Assembly: GCA_030447865.1 (NCBI GenBank)
Contig: JAUJOD010000001.1
Coordinates: 1,143,507 to 1,207,506 of the forward strand
DNA from: Nocardioidaceae bacterium
GTDB lineage: Bacteria; Actinomycetota; Actinomycetes; Propionibacteriales; Nocardioidaceae
DNA: 64,000 bases
Direction of reading: 5' to 3'
Shown: piece by piece, positions 8,958-17,547 of the stretch
Numbering within the stretch: the stretch's first letter is position 1
Layout of the letters: every line of letters begins with the position of its first letter
The notes under the pieces: generated by a model
What the model was told of the DNA's origin: nothing
Databases searched by the model: none
What the model saw: only the letters and a program-made list of their open reading frames with translations
Program-made: the position numbers and the translations under genes

Positions 8958-10607
8958 TCAGCGCAGGGCAGCCAGCACGACCGCCTGGGCCTCCTGTTGC
9001 ACCTGCGCGAGGTGCTCCGGCCCACGGAACGACTCGGCGTACACCTTGTAGACGTCCTCGGTGCCCGATGGCCGGGCGGCGAACCACGCGGACTCCGTTG
9101 TCACCTTCAGCCCCCCGATCGGGGCGCCGTTACCAGGCGCTGCGGTGATGGTGGCAGTGACTGGCTCGCCCGCGACCGTGTCGGCGGAGACGTCGGCGGG
9201 TGAGAGCCGGGCGAGCTTCGCCTTCTGCGCCCGATCGGCTGGAGCGTCGATACGCGCGTACGCCGGGTCGCCGTGCCGGGCGACCAGGTCGGCGTACCGT
9301 TGGCTGGGCGACTGCCCGGTGACCGCCAGGATCTCGCTGGCAAGCAGGGCGGCGATGATGCCGTCCTTGTCGGTGGTCCAGGTGGTGCCATCGAAGCGGA
9401 GGAAGGACGCGCCGGCTGACTCCTCGCCGCCGAAGCCGACACTGCCATCGAGGAGTCCGGGCACGAACCACTTGAAACCGACAGGCACCTCGAGCAGAGG
9501 GCGGCCGAGCTCGGCGGCGACCCGGTCGATCATCGACGAGCTCACCAGCGTCTTGCCGACGGCGGCTGAGCCCGGCCAGTCGGCTCGGTGCGCGAACAGG
9601 TAGCCGATCGCCACGGCGAGGAAGGCGTTGGGGTTCATCAGTCCGGCGTCGGGGGTGACGATGCCGTGGCGGTCGCTGTCGGCGTCGTTGCCGGTGGCGA
9701 TGTCGTACGTGTCTCGGGCAGCGATGAGGGAGGCCATCGCGCTAGGGGAGGAGCAGTCCATCCGGATCTTGCCGTCGGTGTCGAGGGTCATGAACCGCCA
9801 GGTGGGGTCGATTTCGGGGGTGACGACGGTCAGGTCCAGCCGGTGACGGTCGGCAATGGCGGCCCAGTAGTCAACGCTGGCGCCGCCCAACGGGTCGGCT
9901 CCCATCCGCACGCCGCCGGCTCTGATCGCGTCGAGGTCGACGGCGGCCGGCAGGTCGTCGACGTAGTGGCCGAGGAAGTCGTACCGTCCGCAGGCTGCGA
10001 GCGCTTGCTCGGCGGGCGATCGACGTACGCCCGCAAGCGTGTCGGCGAGCAGGTCGTTGGCGCGCTGCTCGATCTTGCTGGTGACATCGGAACCTGCTGG
10101 TCCACCGTGTGGCGGGTTGTACTTGAAGCCGCCGTCGCGTGGCGGGTTGTGGGACGGCGTCACGACGATGCCGTCGGCCTGCCCTGAGCCGCTGGGCCGG
10201 TTGAGCCGGTTGAGCCGGTTGAGCCGCAAGATCGCGTGCGACACCGCTGGCGTGGGGGTGTAGCCGTTGCGCTCGTCGACCAGGACGGTCACCCCGTTTC
10301 CGACGAGCACCTCGATGGCGGTGTGCCAGGCGGGCAGCGACAGCGCATGGGTGTCGCGGCCGATCACGAGCGGCCCCGTGATGCCCTGAGCGGCGCGATA
10401 TTCGCAGATGGCCTGGGTGGTGGCGGCGATGTGGGCGTCGTTGAAGGCGCCGTCGAGACTGGCGCCACGGTGCCCGGACGTGCCGAACGCGACACGCTGG
10501 TCGGGGTTGGCCGGGTCGGGTGTCACGTCGTAGTACGCGCCAAGGACCGCGTCCACATCGATCAGGTCGTCCGGTCGGGCTGGCCGCCCGGCCCGTGCGT
10601 GTGGCAT
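8958..10607 (-). CDS. pgm: Phosphoglucomutase, alpha-D-glucose-phosphate specific
   Basis: This enzyme interconverts glucose-1-phosphate and glucose-6-phosphate and so feeds UDP-glucose and glycogen/trehalose routes. The 549 residues match the usual length of about 546. The phosphoserine loop TPSHNP is present (Ser152), as are a metal loop DADSDR near residue 307 and a sugar-binding [13 protein letters not shown] 10607 was chosen because the conserved N-terminus ([18 protein letters not shown]) follows at the normal distance. The longer frame runs through an inverted-repeat element. A triple Leu-Asn-Arg repeat (DNA 10195-10224) sits about 20 residues before the active Ser. A 9-bp-stem hairpin lies just upstream of its start. 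Confidence 0.93.
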   Translation of the reverse strand: MPHARAGRPARPDDLIDVDAVLGAYYDVTPDPANPDQRVAFGTSGHRGASLDGAFNDAHIAATTQAICEYRAAQGITGPLVIGRDTHALSLPAWHTAIEVLVGNGVTVLVDERNGYTPTPAVSHAILRLNRLNRLNRPSGSGQADGIVVTPSHNPPRDGGFKYNPPHGGPAGSDVTSKIEQRANDLLADTLAGVRRSPAEQALAACGRYDFLGHYVDDLPAAVDLDAIRAGGVRMGADPLGGASVDYWAAIADRHRLDLTVVTPEIDPTWRFMTLDTDGKIRMDCSSPSAMASLIAARDTYDIATGNDADSDRHGIVTPDAGLMNPNAFLAVAIGYLFAHRADWPGSAAVGKTLVSSSMIDRVAAELGRPLLEVPVGFKWFVPGLLDGSVGFGGEESAGASFLRFDGTTWTTDKDGIIAALLASEILAVTGQSPSQRYADLVARHGDPAYARIDAPADRAQKAKLARLSPADVSADTVAGEPVTATITAAPGNGAPIGGLKVTTESAWFAARPSGTEDVYKVYAESFRGPEHLAQVQQEAQAVVLAALR

Positions 10608-10629
10608 GGGGCGATTGTCCTCGATGGCT

Positions 10630-10651
10630 GCGGGAGGTGTCGACCTCCCGC
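10630..10651 (-). promoter_or_regulatory. Perfect hairpin in the pgm leader
   Basis: GCGGGAGGT (10630-10638) and ACCTCCCGC (10643-10651) are perfect complements around a GTCG loop. The hairpin lies 23 bases upstream of the pgm start, so it is probably in the transcript leader. It could act as a terminator or attenuator or as a protein site. Confidence 0.45.
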
Positions 10652-10661
10652 CCTTCTTCAG

Positions 10662-10771
10662 AGTTGTCAGAACGTAGTCGACCCATAGACCGACGGGAGT
10701 CTGACAACTTTCGAGGAAGCGGGAGTTGTCAGAACGTAGTCGACCCATGGACCGACTGGAGACTGACAACT
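10662..10771. repeat. Two direct copies of a 48-bp terminal-inverted-repeat element
   Basis: Copy A is 10662-10709 and copy B 10724-10771. They match at 45 of 48 positions. Each begins AGTTGTCAG and ends with its exact complement CTGACAACT; in copy A the arms reach 10 bp. The interior holds AACGTAGTCGACCCAT in both. The spacing is 62 bp. The pair lies between the divergent pgm and epimerase genes, and the right arm of copy B overlaps a possible -35 box, so they could be operators, or a small palindromic repeat family. Confidence 0.85.
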
Positions 10772-10790
10772 TGCGGTAAGGGTCTGTTAT
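10763..10790 (+). promoter_or_regulatory. Possible promoter of the epimerase gene
   Basis: CTGACA (10763-10768) and TGTTAT (10785-10790) are separated by 16 bp and lie 36 bp before GTG 10826. The -35-like hexamer is the right arm of the second inverted-repeat copy. Only the hexamers and spacing support this. Confidence 0.35.
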
Positions 10791-10825
10791 CGTCCCGTTA
10801 TCTCACTTTTCTGAGAGGGGAGACG

Positions 10826-11728
10826 GTGAGGGTCTTCGTCACCGGAGCCACCGGGGCGTTGGGGACCGCCGCAGTCGCCGCGTTGTTGGCCGACGGTCAC
10901 GAGGTGACCGGTCTGGCCCGCAGCGACGACAAAGCGCGCGTCTTGCAGCAGGCGGGCGCCACACCGGCGCGAGTCCGCTTGTTTGACCACGCAGAGATGG
11001 CATCAGCACTCGAGGGTCATGACGTGGTGTGCAACCTAGCAACGTCGATCCCGGTCGGCCTAGCAGCGCTGCGGCCAGGCGCCTGGAGGGCCAACGACCG
11101 GCTGCGCACGGAAGGCTCGAAGGCGGTGGTCACCGCCGCGAAGACCGCCGGCGTCCGCCGGATCGTGCAGGAGAGCATCTCGTTCATGTACGACGACGCC
11201 GGCGACCTGTGGATCACCGAGACAAACCCGGTGTGCGTGACGCGCGCCGTGGAACCAGCCGCAGTAGCCGAGACCGCTGCCACCGACTTCGGCAGCACCT
11301 CACGACAGTCGGTGATCTTGCGGTTCGGAAACTTCATCGGCGACGACCCGACGACGCGGTGGCGGCTGGCGCAGGCTCGGACGGGTCGTCCGGTGGGGGT
11401 CGGTGACCCACGCGGGTGGGCGCACGTCGTACATCTGCACGACGCTGGCACGGCGGTTGCCGCAGCGCTCACCGCACCTGGCGGTGTCTACAACGTCGGA
11501 GCAGAACCGGTGCGCAGGGACGCGCTGGCCCGGACGTTCGCTGCAGCGGCGGGGCGTTCGCGGGCGCGGTTCGCCGGCCCGTGGATGGTCAAGCTGGCCG
11601 GTGAGCGGCTGGAGCCGCTGACGCGGTCGCACCGTGTGTCGTCGGCGAAGCTGCACGCCGCCACCGGCTGGAACCCCGCGTACGACGCCTTCGACGCGTC
11701 GTGGTTGTGCGACCTGGCGTCGACGTGA
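10826..11728 (+). CDS. NAD(P)-dependent epimerase/dehydratase family protein
   Basis: The 300-residue protein is an atypical or extended short-chain dehydrogenase. A Rossmann nucleotide motif GATGALG is at residues 6-12, and VRRIVQESISFMYDDAG gives the region of the catalytic Tyr. I chose GTG 10826 because it puts the Rossmann motif at the N-terminus and has a GAGAGGGGAGA ribosome site directly upstream. The substrate is not evident; relatives act on nucleotide sugars or reduce carbonyls. It is divergent from pgm across a duplicated inverted-repeat element, and its 3' side ends at a strong palindrome shared with mscL. Confidence 0.8.
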   Translation: MRVFVTGATGALGTAAVAALLADGHEVTGLARSDDKARVLQQAGATPARVRLFDHAEMASALEGHDVVCNLATSIPVGLAALRPGAWRANDRLRTEGSKAVVTAAKTAGVRRIVQESISFMYDDAGDLWITETNPVCVTRAVEPAAVAETAATDFGSTSRQSVILRFGNFIGDDPTTRWRLAQARTGRPVGVGDPRGWAHVVHLHDAGTAVAAALTAPGGVYNVGAEPVRRDALARTFAAAAGRSRARFAGPWMVKLAGERLEPLTRSHRVSSAKLHAATGWNPAYDAFDASWLCDLAST

Positions 11729-11941
11729 GCGAGGCCGGGCAGACGCACGGGCCTGCAGGGTCCGACGATCGCAGGCGCCAGGCAAGGCGCCGCCAGGTTG
11801 CCAACGTCTTCGGCGACGTGCTGCCCGACACCACGCGCGACGAGCAAGGCTCCGCGGAGGACGGGTCCGTCGACAGCACGGATGAGGTCCTGCGCCGAGA
11901 CGTGCCCCCTCATCACGGCTGACCGCCGCTCCCACGCGAAG

Positions 11942-11983
11942 GATCCGACGCTGAGCACGCTATAGCGGTCAGACCGTCGGATC
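11942..11983. repeat. 42-bp dispersed palindrome, copy 1
   Basis: The arms GATCCGACG (11942-11950) and CGTCGGATC (11975-11983) pair perfectly. They continue with CTGA/TCAG after a 2-nt bulge, and CGCTATAGCG forms the tip. A second copy is at 40221-40262 and matches at roughly 36 of 42 positions, with a compensatory C-G to G-C change in the stem. This copy lies at the convergent ends of the epimerase and mscL and includes the last codons and stop of mscL, so it may work as a terminator. Confidence 0.85.
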
Positions 11984-12366
11984 GCTCGCGCTGGGCGTCG
12001 GGGTTCCGCTACGGGCGATCAGGTCGCGGATCTCGGTGAGCAATGCGACATCCTCAGGAACGGCGGCGGGCTCGTCGAGATCGCCAAGGCGCAGCACCTC
12101 GCGAGCCTTCATGTACGGCACGACGATGACGAAGTAGACGACGGCGGCGAGGATCAGGAAGCTCACGAGCGCCGTGAGGAAGGCGCCGACCGAGACACCG
12201 CCGGGATTGTACGTCGAGAAGTCCCGCACACCGCCAAGCTTGCCGACCCGTCCATGATCATCTGCACGGTGGCGGTGACGACCGCCGTAAACGCCGCAGC
12301 CATGATGAAGGCGACGGCCAGCTCGACGATATTCCCGCGCAGCAGGAAGTCCCGAAAACCTTTCAT
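11969..12366 (-). pseudogene. mscL: Large-conductance mechanosensitive channel, frameshifted
   Basis: The N-terminus MKGFRDFLLRGNIVELAVAF starts at ATG 12366 and runs through the first transmembrane helix to MIMDG at about 12247. The remainder, VGKLGGVRDFSTYNPGGVSVGAFLTALVSFLILAAVVYFVIV and a charged tail, is in another frame down to 11969. One base is missing next to 12248, between GAC and GTC, where relatives have one further codon before VGKLGG. Either the channel is inactivated or the base was lost in sequencing. MscL opens under membrane tension to release solutes in osmotic downshock. The position beside SAF, fmdB-type and 5-FCL genes matches the usual actinobacterial order. The end overlaps the 42-bp palindrome. 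Confidence 0.85.
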
Positions 12367-12437
12367 GAGTGCCTCCTTCGATGATGTCCCAGGCCTGCCC
12401 GAAGGTAGGAGCGGTCGAGGCTACCAATCGCGTTGGC

Positions 12438-13055
12438 CTAGCCCCGCAGACTCACCGACAGCACCGACGCGGCGCTGGCCTGCGCGATCTCGGCTGCCTC
12501 GGTCGCCGTGACGGCGACGACGACCAGCGCCCCGCTGCCAGTGTCGGTCCCCACTCGAGGCAGCATGACGACGACAGCATTGGCGACGACTCGCGTCGCC
12601 GGTCCGCTGTCACCGGTTGCGGCGTAGAGGTCGATGCGGTCGCCTGGGCGCAGCAACGCCACCACATCGGCGTCCTCGATGCGTACCGGGGACGCCACCG
12701 TGCCGGCCGGGTAGCCGGCGATCAGGGCCGCACCCAGGACGCGGCGATCCGTCAGCGGCTCCCCGGCCCGCATCGGAGCGGTCACGCTTGCACCCACCGC
12801 CGCCTGGGCGTCAAGTGCCCCCGTTGGCACCACGTCTGGTGCCACCTCAACGGTCCGTACGTCGCCCGCGCCGATCACCGCGCCGCCGGCCAGGTCGCGG
12901 GCAGCCACGACCACTGACACGAGTTCCGGCTCCGGTGGAGAAAGCACCCGGGCGAGACAGAACACCGCTGCGGCCGCCAACGTGGCTGCGATCAGTCGCC
13001 GGTGCCGCACCATGCTGCGGCGTGCCCGCCGTACGGCGGAGTGGAAGTCAGGCAT
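12438..13055 (-). CDS. SAF domain protein (CpaB/RcpC-like)
   Basis: The 205-residue protein has a basic N-terminus, one transmembrane helix (LIAATLAAAAVFCLARVL, about residues 21-38) and an SAF domain (about 45-110: VVVAARDLAGGAVIGAGDVRTVEV). A region typical of Flp pilus assembly protein CpaB/RcpC follows. ATG 13055 is chosen (MPDFHSAVRRARRS); ATG 13082 would add nine residues. No tad/flp pilus genes are in the window, so a pilus role is doubtful. In actinobacteria this gene habitually lies between mscL and the zinc-ribbon gene, as here. Confidence 0.75.
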   Translation of the reverse strand: MPDFHSAVRRARRSMVRHRRLIAATLAAAAVFCLARVLSPPEPELVSVVVAARDLAGGAVIGAGDVRTVEVAPDVVPTGALDAQAAVGASVTAPMRAGEPLTDRRVLGAALIAGYPAGTVASPVRIEDADVVALLRPGDRIDLYAATGDSGPATRVVANAVVVMLPRVGTDTGSGALVVVAVTATEAAEIAQASAASVLSVSLRG

Positions 13056-13112
13056 CCCGACAGGGTAGGAAGCCAGCGGCAACCGGCGCGGCCGTTATCC
13101 ACAGCCTGGCAA

Positions 13113-13499
13113 TCAGGGAACTGCTACGGAGTCCGACCGGGACGTGCCCGACTTCTGTGCGGACCCGGGCTTCGCGGGGTCGGCGCGCTTGTCCGCGGCA
13201 CCCTTCTCCCTGGCTCCGGTCTCGCCGGGTTCAGGCTTCGCGGCGTCGGTCTTGGCGGAGTCGGAGCCGTCGGAGGCGGTCTTACCGTCGCTGCCGTCGG
13301 CGCCGTTGCGCCCGGACGAACCGTTACGGCTGTCGGTGCGATAGAACCCGGACCCCTTGAACACCACGCCCACCGGGCTCAGCACCTTGCGCAGCCGACC
13401 GGTGCAGGCCGGGCAGACCGTCAGGGCGTCGTCGGTGAAGCTCTGCCGCACCTCGAGGTCGTGACCGCACTCGGTGCAGGCGTACTGGTAGATGGGCAC
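13113..13499 (-). CDS. FmdB-type zinc-ribbon protein, Ruc-like redox chaperone
   Basis: The N-terminus MPIYQYACTECGHDLEVRQSF carries a zinc ribbon with cysteines at 8, 11, 29 and 32. From about residue 60 to 128 the chain is rich in Ser, Asp, Gly, Lys and Ala and looks disordered. This architecture and the neighbourhood (5-FCL, mscL) match M. tuberculosis Rv0991c (Ruc), known as a redox-regulated chaperone with an unstructured C-terminus that is part of the heat-shock HrcA regulon. The GTG start at 13499 has AAGGAGAG just upstream. A near-perfect CIRCE operator begins 16 bp before the start, which strongly supports the same control. Chaperone activity is inferred from the family. Confidence 0.82.
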   Translation of the reverse strand: MPIYQYACTECGHDLEVRQSFTDDALTVCPACTGRLRKVLSPVGVVFKGSGFYRTDSRNGSSGRNGADGSDGKTASDGSDSAKTDAAKPEPGETGAREKGAADKRADPAKPGSAQKSGTSRSDSVAVP

Positions 13500-13514
13500 G
13501 GCTCTCCTTGTCGG

Positions 13515-13541
13515 TTAGCACTCAGCTGGCTCGACTGCTAA
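13515..13541 (-). promoter_or_regulatory. CIRCE operator (HrcA binding site)
   Basis: TTAGCACTC (13515-13523), a 9-bp spacer and GACTGCTAA (13533-13541) match the CIRCE consensus TTAGCACTC-N9-GAGTGCTAA at 17 of 18 arm positions. It lies directly upstream of the ribosome site of the Ruc-like gene, the usual CIRCE location. HrcA binds CIRCE to repress chaperone genes until heat shock. Confidence 0.85.
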
Positions 13542-13640
13542 CGGGTTTCCATTGTGCGACAGCCGGGCCGTGAAGGCAAAGAACTCGTGACAGCGAGTGG
13601 CAGAACCTCGGACTGGCCGGCACCCCGGCACAATGGAGCG

Positions 13641-16214
13641 GTGCCTCGATGGTTGCGGATCGTCAACTGGTTCGCTGCGATCCTGGCGCTGGCGCTGATC
13701 GCCGGCTCGGTGGCGGTGGTCTGGACCGTGCGCAGGTCGATGCCGCAAACCGAGGGGACCATCACCCTGCAGGGGCTGACCGCGCCGGTCACCGTGATCC
13801 GGGACGCTGCGGGCATCCCCCAGGTCTACGCCGACACCTCCGCCGACCTGTTCTTCGCGCAGGGGTATGTGCAGGCTCAGGACCGCTTCTTCGAGATGGA
13901 CTTTCGCCGCCACCTCACTGCCGGCCGGCTCACCGAGCTGTTTGGTCGAGACGCGTTGCAGGCTGACATGTTCGTCCGCACCCTCGGCTGGCGGCGGGTC
14001 GCCGAGGCGGAGTTGTCGCTGCTGTCCACCGACACCCGACGCTACCTGGAGTCCTTCGCCGCCGGAGTGAACGCCTACCTGAGCGGTCGTTCCAGCGACG
14101 AGCTGTCGCTGGAGTACGCCGTCCTCGACCTCAACGGCTTGACCTATACGCCTGAACCGTGGACGTCCGCGGACTCGCTGGCTTGGCTGAAGGCGATGGC
14201 CTGGAATCTCGGCAGCAACATGGACGACGAGATCGACCGTTCCATCGCGTCCATCAGGCTGACCCGACAGCAGATCGCCGAGCTGTACCCGGCCTACCCC
14301 TACGACGAGCATCAGCCCGTCGTCACCCAGGGCGCACTCGTGGACGGTGTGTACGACCAGGACGCGAAACGGAACGACACCCGGCTGCCCAGCCGGCCGC
14401 CGTACCTGGTCAAGGGGGCGACGACCGTACTGCGCGACGCCGCGACGACCAGCGCAGCCCTCGACCACCTCATCGGTCTTGGCGACGGGCTCGGCTCCAA
14501 CGCCTGGGCGGTGAGCGGTGAGCACACCGCCAGCGGCGCGCCGATCCTGGCCAACGACCCGCACCTGGATGCAACCATTCCGAGCGTGTGGTACCAGATG
14601 GGGCTGCACTGCAACCAGGTCGGCACCGAGTGCCCGTTCGACGTCAGCGGTTTCACCTTCGCTGGCCTGCCGGGCGTGGTCGTCGGGCACAACCAGTCGA
14701 TCGCCTGGGGTTTCACCAACCTGCACGCCGACGTGCAGGACCTCTACCTCGAAGCCGTCGACGACAGCAACCGCTACCTCTACAACGGCCGCTCCCGCCG
14801 GCTCGCCATCCGCGAGGAGAGCTTCGTGATCGCCGGCGAGGCCGACCCGGTGACGATCACCGTGCGCGAGAGCCGGCACGGCCCGCTGATCTCCGACGTC
14901 AGCCACGACATGTCCCGGGTCGGGGCCAATGCGCCGGTGGGCAGGCGCGCTCCCGATCCCGGCAACGGGTACGCCGTGGCGTTGCGCTGGACCGCTCTGG
15001 AGCCGGGCCGGACGGCCGATGCGCTCTTCGGCATAAGTCGGGCGTCCAACTGGGACGAGTTCCGCGACGCGGCCCGCCTGTTCGACGCCCCCGCCCCGAA
15101 CCTCGTGTACGCCGACACCGCCGGCCACATCGGCTATCAGGCGCCTGGGCGCATCCCGATCCGGGGGGCTGGTGACGGGCGGTGGCCAGTGCCCGGCTGG
15201 GACCCGGCGTACGAGTGGAACGACAGCTACATCCCGTTCGACGCGCTGCCGAACGTGCTCGACCCCAAGGACGGGTACGTCGTCACCGCCAACCAGCCAG
15301 TCACCGGCGAGAAATACCCGTACTTCCTCGGCAGCGCCTTCGACTACGGCTACCGCGCCCAACGCATCCGATACCTGCTCGAGGGCACCAACAAGCTGAC
15401 TGTCGACGACATGGCGGCGATCCAGCTCGACACCTTCAGCTCGCTGGCGAAGGAGCTCACGCCGTTGCTGCAGGCGGTGCCGCTGAAGACGACGTACTAC
15501 CAGGCCGGGCAACGTGCGATGGCGCGCTGGGACTTCCAGCACAGCGCTGAATCGGGGGGCGCGGCGTACTTCAACGTCGTGTGGAGCAACCTGTTGGCGC
15601 TGACGTTTCACGACGACCTGCCCGAGGAAGCCTGGCCGAAGGGCGGTTCGCGCTGGTGGGCGGTGATGCAGGCGTTGATGGACGACCCGACCAACGACTT
15701 TTGGGACAACGCCGACACACCCGGCGTGGTGGAGACTCGTGACGACATCGTGCAACAGGCGATGTTGGTCGCCCGGGACGAGCTGACCCAGCACCTGTCC
15801 CGGGACCCTCGCGACTGGGAGTGGGGGCGGCTGCACACGCTGCACCTGCGCAACGAGTCACTCGGGTCGGAGGGGTCGCCCGCGGCGTTCCTCTTCAACC
15901 GGGGCGGGTACGAGCTCAGCGGCGGGCCAGCGGTGGTCAACGCCAGCAGCTGGGACGCCCGGGAGGGCTATCAGGCGACGGCCGTGCCCTCGATGCGGAT
16001 GATCATCCCACTCGACGACTTCGACGCATCGCGCTGGATCAACCTCACCGGCGCCTCCGGCCACGCCTTCGATGACAACTACACCGATCAGACCGAGCTG
16101 TGGGTGGAGGGTCAGACGCTGCCGTGGGTGTTCAGCCGCGAGGCGGTCGAGGCGGCCGGTGAGCACGAGTTGACGCTGATCCCAGCGGGCTGGACGCTAC
16201 CCCCGAGCGACTGA
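13641..16214 (+). CDS. Penicillin acylase family (Ntn-hydrolase) protein
   Basis: The 857-residue precursor has a single N-terminal transmembrane anchor (about residues 9-29) and the full penicillin acylase fold. It should self-cleave at the Gly-Ser bond of GLGSNAWAVSG, leaving Ser286 as the N-terminal nucleophile of the beta chain. Supporting motifs are RDAAGIPQVYADT, AQGYVQAQDRFFEMDF and, in the beta chain, ILANDPHLDATIPSVWYQMGL. Members hydrolyse amide bonds of acylated amines such as beta-lactams or acyl-homoserine lactones; the substrate here is unknown. GTG 13641 follows a GGAG site and keeps a short cytosolic tail. It interrupts the usual fmdB/5-FCL adjacency, and its end overlaps the convergent 5-FCL gene by 18 bp. 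Confidence 0.88.
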   Translation: MPRWLRIVNWFAAILALALIAGSVAVVWTVRRSMPQTEGTITLQGLTAPVTVIRDAAGIPQVYADTSADLFFAQGYVQAQDRFFEMDFRRHLTAGRLTELFGRDALQADMFVRTLGWRRVAEAELSLLSTDTRRYLESFAAGVNAYLSGRSSDELSLEYAVLDLNGLTYTPEPWTSADSLAWLKAMAWNLGSNMDDEIDRSIASIRLTRQQIAELYPAYPYDEHQPVVTQGALVDGVYDQDAKRNDTRLPSRPPYLVKGATTVLRDAATTSAALDHLIGLGDGLGSNAWAVSGEHTASGAPILANDPHLDATIPSVWYQMGLHCNQVGTECPFDVSGFTFAGLPGVVVGHNQSIAWGFTNLHADVQDLYLEAVDDSNRYLYNGRSRRLAIREESFVIAGEADPVTITVRESRHGPLISDVSHDMSRVGANAPVGRRAPDPGNGYAVALRWTALEPGRTADALFGISRASNWDEFRDAARLFDAPAPNLVYADTAGHIGYQAPGRIPIRGAGDGRWPVPGWDPAYEWNDSYIPFDALPNVLDPKDGYVVTANQPVTGEKYPYFLGSAFDYGYRAQRIRYLLEGTNKLTVDDMAAIQLDTFSSLAKELTPLLQAVPLKTTYYQAGQRAMARWDFQHSAESGGAAYFNVVWSNLLALTFHDDLPEEAWPKGGSRWWAVMQALMDDPTNDFWDNADTPGVVETRDDIVQQAMLVARDELTQHLSRDPRDWEWGRLHTLHLRNESLGSEGSPAAFLFNRGGYELSGGPAVVNASSWDAREGYQATAVPSMRMIIPLDDFDASRWINLTGASGHAFDDNYTDQTELWVEGQTLPWVFSREAVEAAGEHELTLIPAGWTLPPSD

Positions 16215-16790
16215 GACCCGCAGAGTGCGGGTGGGGGTGATCAGCACGTCGACGGGTTGGTCATGCGAGTCAGCCGGTACGGCGTCGAGCACCTCGTCGT
16301 CGTAGAGCAGCAGGCAGCGCAGCTCGGAGTGGTCGAGGGAGGCCAGCGCCCCGTCGTAACAACCGGCGCCTCTGCCCAGTCGATGACCCTGGAGATCGCC
16401 GGCGAGCCCCGGACAGATCACCACTGATGCGGCAGTGAGTGCCTGCGGTCCAAGCGGGGGAGATGTCGGCTCGCGGATGCCTTTCGGGTTGAGGCGCTCG
16501 TGCCCCGGCGAGTGCGCGGCCCAAACCAAGGTGAGGTCCGGTTGCAGCAGGGGCAGCAACACGATGACCCCACGAGCGTGCAGGACTTCCAGGAGCGGGT
16601 CCGTTCCTGGCTCGTCGGGTAGCGAACGGTACACGGCCACCGTGTCCGCCGCCTGCACCTCCGGCAGCGCCAGCACTCGGTCGCGGAGCAACGCGGCGGC
16701 CTGCTGCTGCTCGGAAGGTGACCGCTGGCTGCGGTTCGCCAAGACGCGGCTCCGGATCGCCTGCTTGGATCCAGAGGTCTTGCCGGTCAC
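16197..16790 (-). CDS. 5-formyltetrahydrofolate cyclo-ligase
   Basis: The 197-residue enzyme converts 5-formyl-THF to 5,10-methenyl-THF with ATP. It shows the basic N-terminus KQAIRSRVLANRSQ for phosphate binding, the central VAVYRSLPDEPGTDPLLE and the C-terminal PGLAGDLQGHRLGRGAGCYDGAL, equivalent to the family's GxRLGxGGGYYD. The second Tyr is replaced by Cys-Tyr, a small variation. It is convergent and overlaps the end of the penicillin acylase gene. Order with the zinc-ribbon, SAF and mscL genes is the conserved actinobacterial one. Confidence 0.88.
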   Translation of the reverse strand: MTGKTSGSKQAIRSRVLANRSQRSPSEQQQAAALLRDRVLALPEVQAADTVAVYRSLPDEPGTDPLLEVLHARGVIVLLPLLQPDLTLVWAAHSPGHERLNPKGIREPTSPPLGPQALTAASVVICPGLAGDLQGHRLGRGAGCYDGALASLDHSELRCLLLYDDEVLDAVPADSHDQPVDVLITPTRTLRVSVARG

Positions 16791-16850
16791 CGAATTACTG
16801 TAGGGCGCTGCCAGGCGTCGTACCGCGCCAGCGGCGTCATCGACCCGCGC

Positions 16851-17423
16851 CTAGGTCGCGTGTTTGTCGCCGGGCATGACATCGGTCTCGGACTCGTGCC
16901 AGACCGGAGAGTCGGTGGCGGTCTCGACGTTGAAGCCGTAGTCATACACGAGTGACCCGCCGATCGCCCCGCCGACGGCCGTGAGCGTCGCCGCAAGGAC
17001 CGACAAGACAAGGACCAGCAGAGGAGTCGCGGGTTCGTCGGCGTAGACGGTCATGCGAAGGGCGATCAACACGAGCACGAGGACGGTGACGGTGGTCATC
17101 ACTAGCGCGTGCGCGTTCACCGTTCGCCATGCCTGCGTACGCCGAGGTGTCGAGCCAGCCCAGTCGGCCACCCCAGTCGCGGCAGTCAGGAGCGATACGA
17201 CGCCGCCGCCGATGAGCACGAACGTGCCGGCGCGGAAGAGGTCGCGGGCGAGCTCACCGTTGGTCAGTACCGAGATGACGTCGAACGCCGCAGCGAGGGT
17301 GTACGCGCCGACCGGGATATCAGTCAACGGCGGATGCAGCGGCTTGCCCGCCATCCCGCGCAGACCATGGAACTCTCGCCCGCGCGTTGTGAACGCGGGT
17401 CGGAACGAAAACAGGCGGGCCAT
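16851..17423 (-). CDS. DUF2231 membrane protein
   Basis: The 190-residue protein belongs to DUF2231, with the motif FHGLRGMAGKPLHPPLTDIPVGAYTLAAAFD (residues 18-48) that characterises this heme-associated-looking membrane family of unknown function. Four hydrophobic segments follow, the third and fourth near residues 105-121 and 131-150. Its histidines in HGLRG and LHPP are conserved in the family. It is transcribed away from the divergent regulator at 17548, with an operator-like palindrome between them, so that regulator may control it. Confidence 0.82.
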   Translation of the reverse strand: MARLFSFRPAFTTRGREFHGLRGMAGKPLHPPLTDIPVGAYTLAAAFDVISVLTNGELARDLFRAGTFVLIGGGVVSLLTAATGVADWAGSTPRRTQAWRTVNAHALVMTTVTVLVLVLIALRMTVYADEPATPLLVLVLSVLAATLTAVGGAIGGSLVYDYGFNVETATDSPVWHESETDVMPGDKHAT

Positions 17424-17509
17424 CGCCGTACCTCCCGTTCACCGGATGCACCGGCGTTTCGCCAATAGGTGTGCTCAGTATTCGAGTGCTGCCTCAATAT
17501 GTCAAGAGA

Positions 17510-17533
17510 TGTTGTCGAAACCCCGTTTCAACA
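17510..17533. promoter_or_regulatory. Operator-like inverted repeat before the Cys-rich regulator
   Basis: TGTTGTCGAAAC (17510-17521) faces GTTTCAACA (17525-17533) around CCC. The arms TGTTG-GAAAC and GTTTC-CAACA pair fully apart from a 2-nt insertion (TC). The site lies 15 bp before ATG 17548 in a divergent intergenic region, which suits autoregulation. Confidence 0.55.
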
Positions 17534-17547
17534 GATACGGTGGTGAC

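Noticed and set aside
11300..11958. Minus-strand frames after the epimerase
   Set aside because: They are shadows of the epimerase that extend over a gap; no motif supports them.
13515..15845. 776-codon frame on the minus strand
   Set aside because: It is antisense to the penicillin acylase, has no recognisable domain and runs over the CIRCE operator; high GC makes long shadow frames.
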